Assembly: GCA_025602915.1 (NCBI GenBank)
Contig: JAHLJZ010000004.1
Span: 310,001 to 374,000, forward strand
DNA: 64,000 nt
Direction: 5' to 3'
Source: Paraphysoderma sedebokerense
Taxonomy: Eukaryota; Blastocladiomycota; Physodermatomycetes; Physodermatales; Physodermataceae
This document shows positions 58,777 to 64,000 of this stretch, in pieces. The first letter of the stretch is position 1, and each line of letters begins with the position of its first letter. The notes below the pieces were generated by a model. It saw only the letters and a list, made by a program, of their open reading frames with translations. It was not told the origin of the DNA and made no database searches. The translations under genes and the position numbers were made by a program.

Positions 58777-61700
58777 TCATTGCAAAATAGAAAATTTCCA
58801 GCCAATTGTATCGATTACTGGCTTTTCTATGGGTGCACCTTGCAATCGCTTTTCTATATCCATTTGACTCGGATTTCCGCCTTCTTGAATGATGCGATAC
58901 TGTTCCGCTAAAATTTGGTGTGGATGCTAGAGAAAGTTTAAGAGAGATCAGGATATGGGCTGCCCAGCAATATGTAGTGCAAGACAAGCATACCAAGGTC
59001 GGTGGAACAAAAATCTCATCTAATTTCGACTTGACATATTCCAAAAGATTTTGGTAAGTAGTCTGAATAATCTGACCCTTTTCGAATTCATCAAATTGAA
59101 GCAACACCGGTATCAAATTCGTAACATCATCTGTCGAATCGTAATCAAGTATTAACTTGCTATCCCAAAGGTTGTAATGGATAGAACAGGAAGTCAGTCG
59201 TACCTTTGATTAAAATTATTCTGTTGATGATTTTGCGACTAGACTCTATCAAGTATTCTTCCTCATACACACTTCCTTTTTTGCCTTGGTGTCGCTTTCG
59301 CACACTCTTACGCTTTGACTTTGCGGTTTTGCTAATAACCCAAAGCAAGTTAGTCGCAAGACAAGGAAATCAAATCCGAGACAAGTATCACATACCCAGT
59401 TCTGACGCTCGAAGTCGAGGTCAATGCAGTCTTTAGTGTCATAGCAGTAAAAGTACTCATCATACTGGTAGTATCGCTCATCACGTCAACGTTATCAGGA
59501 ACACCCTCTCCATCGATTTCCATTTCCATTTCCCGCCTCATTTTTTCCTCCTTTTCTTTTCTACATTCTCCCAGTCGGATATATCGCTTATCAAATTCTT
59601 CTCTCAATTCGTTTATAGTTTCATTCAGCTGATTATACGCAGACCCGACAGCTGGTACGATGTGTGTCGGAATCAAGTCGGTTCGATTGGTGGAGTTGAT
59701 TAACCGTAGCGCCTCTGCAAAATGAGAACCAGAGAGAAGTGGAGGCAATGATAACTCTATATCATGCGTATACGTCTGCAGTATAAACGACGCAGAAAGA
59801 TAATCTCTACGTTCAACTAAATCTGAAGATACATCTACAGCTAACCGAGCGATGTCACTCTCGGATTTGCCTAGTTCATGTGTCAAAGTGAAAACCTCAC
59901 GCCACTGGCATGACTTCAAATAGCAATCTAAAGCACTTTCTTTATCTCCTCCCATGGAAAATACTAAGCCAGCTTCACTGAAATTATTATCAATGGAAAG
60001 GCTTTCGCCCCAACATTTGAAAAGATCTTTCGTATATGACGATTTCAACGCATCACCTGCCTGAATATTTTGTCGAACGAAATTCACAGCATGCCGGAAT
60101 AAACCATGTCGATTAATAAACGTCAAAGACTCATTCCAATATTGAGATCGATCTTCATCCTTGACGTCGGGATCAAAAATAGCGTGCAATAAATTGGCAA
60201 TTGCTTTCTCGTGTCGTTTTAAATGTTCGTCAATTTTGAAACGTTGGTAAAATTTCGGAAGTTGCTTCAAACCAGTAAGAAAAGGCAAGTATTCACGAGG
60301 ATCTTTTTGAGAGTGCTGAGCAACCATTAAGACAAGATTGAAATCGTAGAGGCCGAGAGCAACATTGTACATATCGTTCACAGGAACGAGAAATACGGTA
60401 TATTTCAATGCAGCATCGGCGAGCGAGTTGGAAATAGCTAAATGAGAAATTCGTTAGGCCGAAGATACCGACAAAAGTTATGTTACGTTTAAGCTCACCT
60501 TTCAATTCCTTTACGCGCATCAACGCACTATCCAAATCCGGCGGTGATTTCTTAACGAATGTAGTAATAACACTTTGGACATATCGATTGACATCTAAAC
60601 GTTCCAAAACATTCCTAACGGCGTCGCAAACTATATTCACTTTATCAGGGCGAGTGATGTAAATTTCCTTTTTGTCATTGTTAGAGGATTCTATCTCAGA
60701 ACCTAAAGCCAATGAGGTGGGAACAGGGGGTCTGTACATCGACAACGTAACGTCCTCGGGGCTGATAAATTCCCACAATAGCCATAAGTCGTCAACATTA
60801 CGCGCATTGAATGTCAGATCAAGGTAAATCAAACTTACCGCAAACCACTTAGGAACAAGTTCAAATGGTCCACTTCGTCTAAATCTGTGACAAACTTCTC
60901 AACGTATTGTATAAACTGGTTAGGATTATGGTCGTGTAATAGGTTCAAGTCAATCCTATGTTTTCGACAGAGAATAAAGGCTGACCGATAGTCAATACTA
61001 CAATTTGAAATTTAAAAAATTAGATTTCGTATCACATGTAGAAACAGGAATAACGTAACAAATATATAAATACTTGTCTAAGTGACGCCGGACTGTTGCC
61101 AAGACGAGGGCACGGGGGTGAACCGTTTCCAAGTTCCCCCTTGGCATCTGTAACACTAAAATAGTGTCGCCAGGCACAGCTAATACGATTTTACTTCCTC
61201 TTTCTACTCTTCTCTCTGTTTCGTCTGTTTTAGTTTGTGTGGAGGAAGCCGGAGCAGCGGAAGACGGCTTTGGAAGATCTGCAAATTAATATAGTGGTAA
61301 GTTCTGTGTACGAAGATGCAACATCAATATCATCTTTATAACTCACCAGCTAGAGAGAACTTTAAAGGCCAAAATTTAACGACATGCTGTAAAGTCGTCC
61401 ATATCAAGAACTCGTCATGAATGAAGAAGCTGGTCGCATTAGGGCTGATGAGCACGTCATTTACAAATAATTTACTTCTTTCTGTCATTGATACGATAAT
61501 ATTTTGTCTCGAGTCAGCGGGTCCAACAGTGGTCGATGTGAACCAAGGAGTGGAGTTGCGAAGTTTTAGTTTTCCATGGAAGTCAAGGTTTCTATCAACT
61601 GTTTATCCTTGGTAAATAAACTAATAAGTGCGGGTGTGGTCTCGTGTACTCATAAAATACCTTCAAAAATTTCTCCATCGACAGTTTCAACAAGTATCTG

Positions 61701-63864
61701 GTTCATTTCTGAGCTCGCATACAACCGCATCAGTTTCTCGGGGGAAATGTTACTTTCGAACTTCGTTATTTGCAACGAGGTGTTAGTGTCGTCAGGTGTT
61801 GCGAACTCTACATAAATTAACTCGTCGGAAGATGTTCGACGATCATGTCTTATAGCGAAAATTGACGATTTCGTAAAGTATTGAATTTGGCGATATGTGT
61901 AATATCCTGCCCCCAAAATCTCCGACGATTCGGAATCTGAGCAAAGTGGCAACGCAAACGATCCTACCAAAGTCGGCCTTTGAACCTTTATTCGTTGCCC
62001 ATGTTGAATTATGGTGTCCCAAACATGAACATTTGCTCCCCGCCAAGACGTCAAAGCAGCAAAGGAGTGAGGGGAGTTAATGTCTGAGGACATGGAAACA
62101 GATTTGATAGCATCCCTAGTAGGAGAGGAGATCTGATGTAAAGACATGGGCGGGGGGACATTGCTGTAGCGCAGTGGAGTATAAAGCACTTGTGATCCGT
62201 CTACAACTAAAACGGGAGCTGCGTGTGCGGCAGATCTGATATGTGAAGTAATTGTGTCCCAAGCAAAGTCGTAGCGGACATACCGCATATCTATGATCGA
62301 AAATGTGAGCAAGAGTTTTCCCAACAAGCTTTGAGATACGTACCAGCATTTGAAAGATGTAGCGTCAAAGGCAATTCAGGATCCCAAAAGACTGATTTAA
62401 CTTCATGTCCATCTCCATGACTAAATTCTAAATCCTGTTTTAGATACCAATGATAATTATTCATGTACCAGAGTTGTATTGAACTGAAGCGTTCATTTTC
62501 GGTCCATCTTTCCACCCAAACAGCGAGAACGCTTGAATCAGAATTCCAGAAAACGTCCATGACTCGGGAGTTGTTCAAGTCGTCTCGGAAAGAAAATTCT
62601 CCGTGTCGCAAACCGTTCCGTTCAAAAAACACCACATCGTGTTTATGAGGTAACCTTTGAGTTGATGTTATTAAGCTGCCTTCAGGCCGCCAAGAAAGTG
62701 AATGTTCAAGCTGATCGACAGATTCGCTAGTTGATTGGAGGACTCCTTCGCGGTTGTATATCCTAATCGAACGTTTCTCTGAATCATTGTCATTGTGAGA
62801 TTCTGACGAGGTAAATTAACGAAAGAAAATTACATACCTCCGTTCGGATCTACTGAACTGAGACAGAAATAATTTCCATCCCCTCGCCAAGAAATCCTTG
62901 GTTTGAAATCATCATCTTTCGACAACGACACTTTACTCGGACCCTTTTCTTGAGCCGCTTTTTTCCCAGCAGATCCATGAAATTGTGTTTCTTTCTTTCC
63001 CCATCCGACGCTGACCATAATATCTAGCAATTGCTTTAGTTGATCACTACATACGACCAAAGAGAGAAAGGGAGTTGCTGTCATTCAAACCTTCACCTAT
63101 CTCATTTGTATGGACAGGGTATTCAGCAAGCACATCAAAATCCTTTGTCATTTCAATTAACTTTCCTTCTGCAGAAACAAACACGACTAATTCATAATCG
63201 GGTGACCAAGCCATAGCCAAAATTCCAGAATCAATTGTCCCTAACACATCAACGGCATCCCCTAAAGCGTCAGCAGAATCTCTTACAAGAGCAATATCTC
63301 CATTACTGAATGCCACACAAACAGCTTCGTTGTCAGGAAGATATTGTATCCCGACGGCTGTGGTAGGCGTTGATATGTCTGCGACGGCAGGAAAGCTCGC
63401 CAATTCAATAACTTCGGGGTCGGAAGTCTATGCATTTTAAGAAAGAATTAGATTAAACTGTCTTATTGCACGGCTACTACAACCAAAATAAATGGCACCT
63501 TTATCCCAGAAATTTTGAACAACTTCTCGCATGATTCCTGTGGAGAGTTGCATAAACAGTAGGCAAGTCCATTCGCGGAATCGACAGAAATGTGACTAGA
63601 ATTTTGAAGAGGCTGAGTTTCAGGGGATTTTGGGAGCAAGCGTACGCTTGACTCAGTTAGCAGCGTAAGGCTCTTCATTGTAATATCAATTGTGGATGTG
63701 TCAGTGTCAATGACCGTTGACTCAGAAGTAATGTTGTTTATAATGATGTTGCCATGGAGACAAAATGCACGCAGGTCGAGGAACGAATCGCGGAAGAGGG
63801 TAGAAGACGCCAAATTTTTTGAGCTAATATTCCTAATCTTATTTACATCAACGTCTTCAGACAT
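58777..63864 (-). CDS. ELP1: Elongator complex subunit ELP1 (IKI3)
   Basis: Largest subunit of Elongator, which makes the U34 cm5/mcm5 wobble modifications of tRNA. About 15 exons from ATG 63864 ([17 protein letters not shown]) to 58777. Two N-terminal WD propellers: [20 protein letters not shown] with [60 protein letters not shown] followed by [11 protein letters not shown], then [20 protein letters not shown]. The C-terminal half is helical TPR-like: [38 protein letters not shown] and [20 protein letters not shown] (dimerisation region), then [13 protein letters not shown] and the basic stretch [15 protein letters not shown] that binds tRNA, ending [17 protein letters not shown]. Nothing central seems missing. 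Exon boundaries inside the propellers are approximate. Confidence 0.93.
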
Positions 63865-64000
63865 TTTTAAACTCTTTCACTGCTTCTCCTTCACTAGGCC
63901 GCACGGACATTCACAACTTCACTGACACCCACAACTGCGTTTAAAATCTGTAAATGTTCATCCGCGCCGCTTGTCAATGCTTCGTCCGTGTCTGAAAAGA
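63865..64000. other. 5' flank of ELP1 to the right edge
   Basis: Promoter-side flank of ELP1; too short for a gene call. No motif cluster noticed. Confidence 0.3.

Overview
The window is a compact eukaryotic chromosome segment: about 25 intron-bearing protein genes on both strands, introns mostly 50-200 nt with GT-AG ends, intergenic gaps of 0.1-1.1 kb, and no recognisable transposon, tRNA, rRNA or CRISPR array. The gene set points to a fungus: the fungal-type ribosome-associated Hsp70 Ssz1, HAP2/NF-YA, a Gyp7-type Rab GAP, Ptc1-type PP2C, a Brn1 condensin subunit and a Golgi YIPF protein. It also carries genes that yeasts and most Dikarya lack or that are best known from animals and plants (a TONSOKU/TONSL homologue, Gemin8, a stathmin-like protein, a DUF5522 protein). 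This mixture suggests, as inference, an early-diverging (non-Dikarya) fungus.

Layout, left to right. 1-11.2 kb: 3'-truncated MLH3 (mismatch repair/meiosis), Gemin8 (SMN complex), a Gyp7/TBC1D15 Rab GAP, and a TONSOKU-like protein with TPR, UBL-like and LRR parts but no ankyrin block. 11.3-17.4 kb: three tandem wax-synthase-like MBOAT_2 acyltransferases on the minus strand with a graded intron content (1, 3 and 2 introns), and a possible small secreted protein between copies 2 and 3. 18.5-26.8 kb: an unrecognised Ser/Thr-rich protein, an NmrA-like NAD(P)-binding protein, methylcrotonoyl-CoA carboxylase beta (leucine breakdown) and soluble inorganic pyrophosphatase. 27.8-35.7 kb: casein kinase 1 delta/epsilon, a divergently placed MGC-starting stathmin-like protein, a short Cys-rich DUF5522 protein with a mitochondrial-looking leader, and condensin Brn1/CAP-H. 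35.9-42.8 kb: an unrecognised 386-residue protein, mitochondrial seryl-tRNA synthetase, a RING-H2 ubiquitin ligase and HAP2/NF-YA. 43.2-51.9 kb: Ssz1, YIPF1/2, PP2C and an aromatic amino acid decarboxylase. 52.1-63.9 kb: a soluble-type fumarate reductase apparently fused by splicing to an NADH-cytochrome b5 reductase-like domain, methionine aminopeptidase 2, two small membrane-protein candidates and Elongator ELP1.

Most genes are housekeeping and independent, not an operon-like pathway. Themes that recur are genome maintenance (MLH3, TONSL, Brn1), mitochondrial metabolism (MCC beta, mitochondrial SerRS, DUF5522, fumarate reductase) and translation/RNP assembly (Gemin8, Ssz1, MetAP2, Elp1). 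Several genes are arranged head to head around short shared promoters, two of which carry three CACGTG boxes each. The observations I rate highest are the ankyrin-less TONSOKU homologue, the stathmin-like acylation candidate, and the fumarate reductase whose alternative 3' end swaps a reductase domain for a membrane tail.
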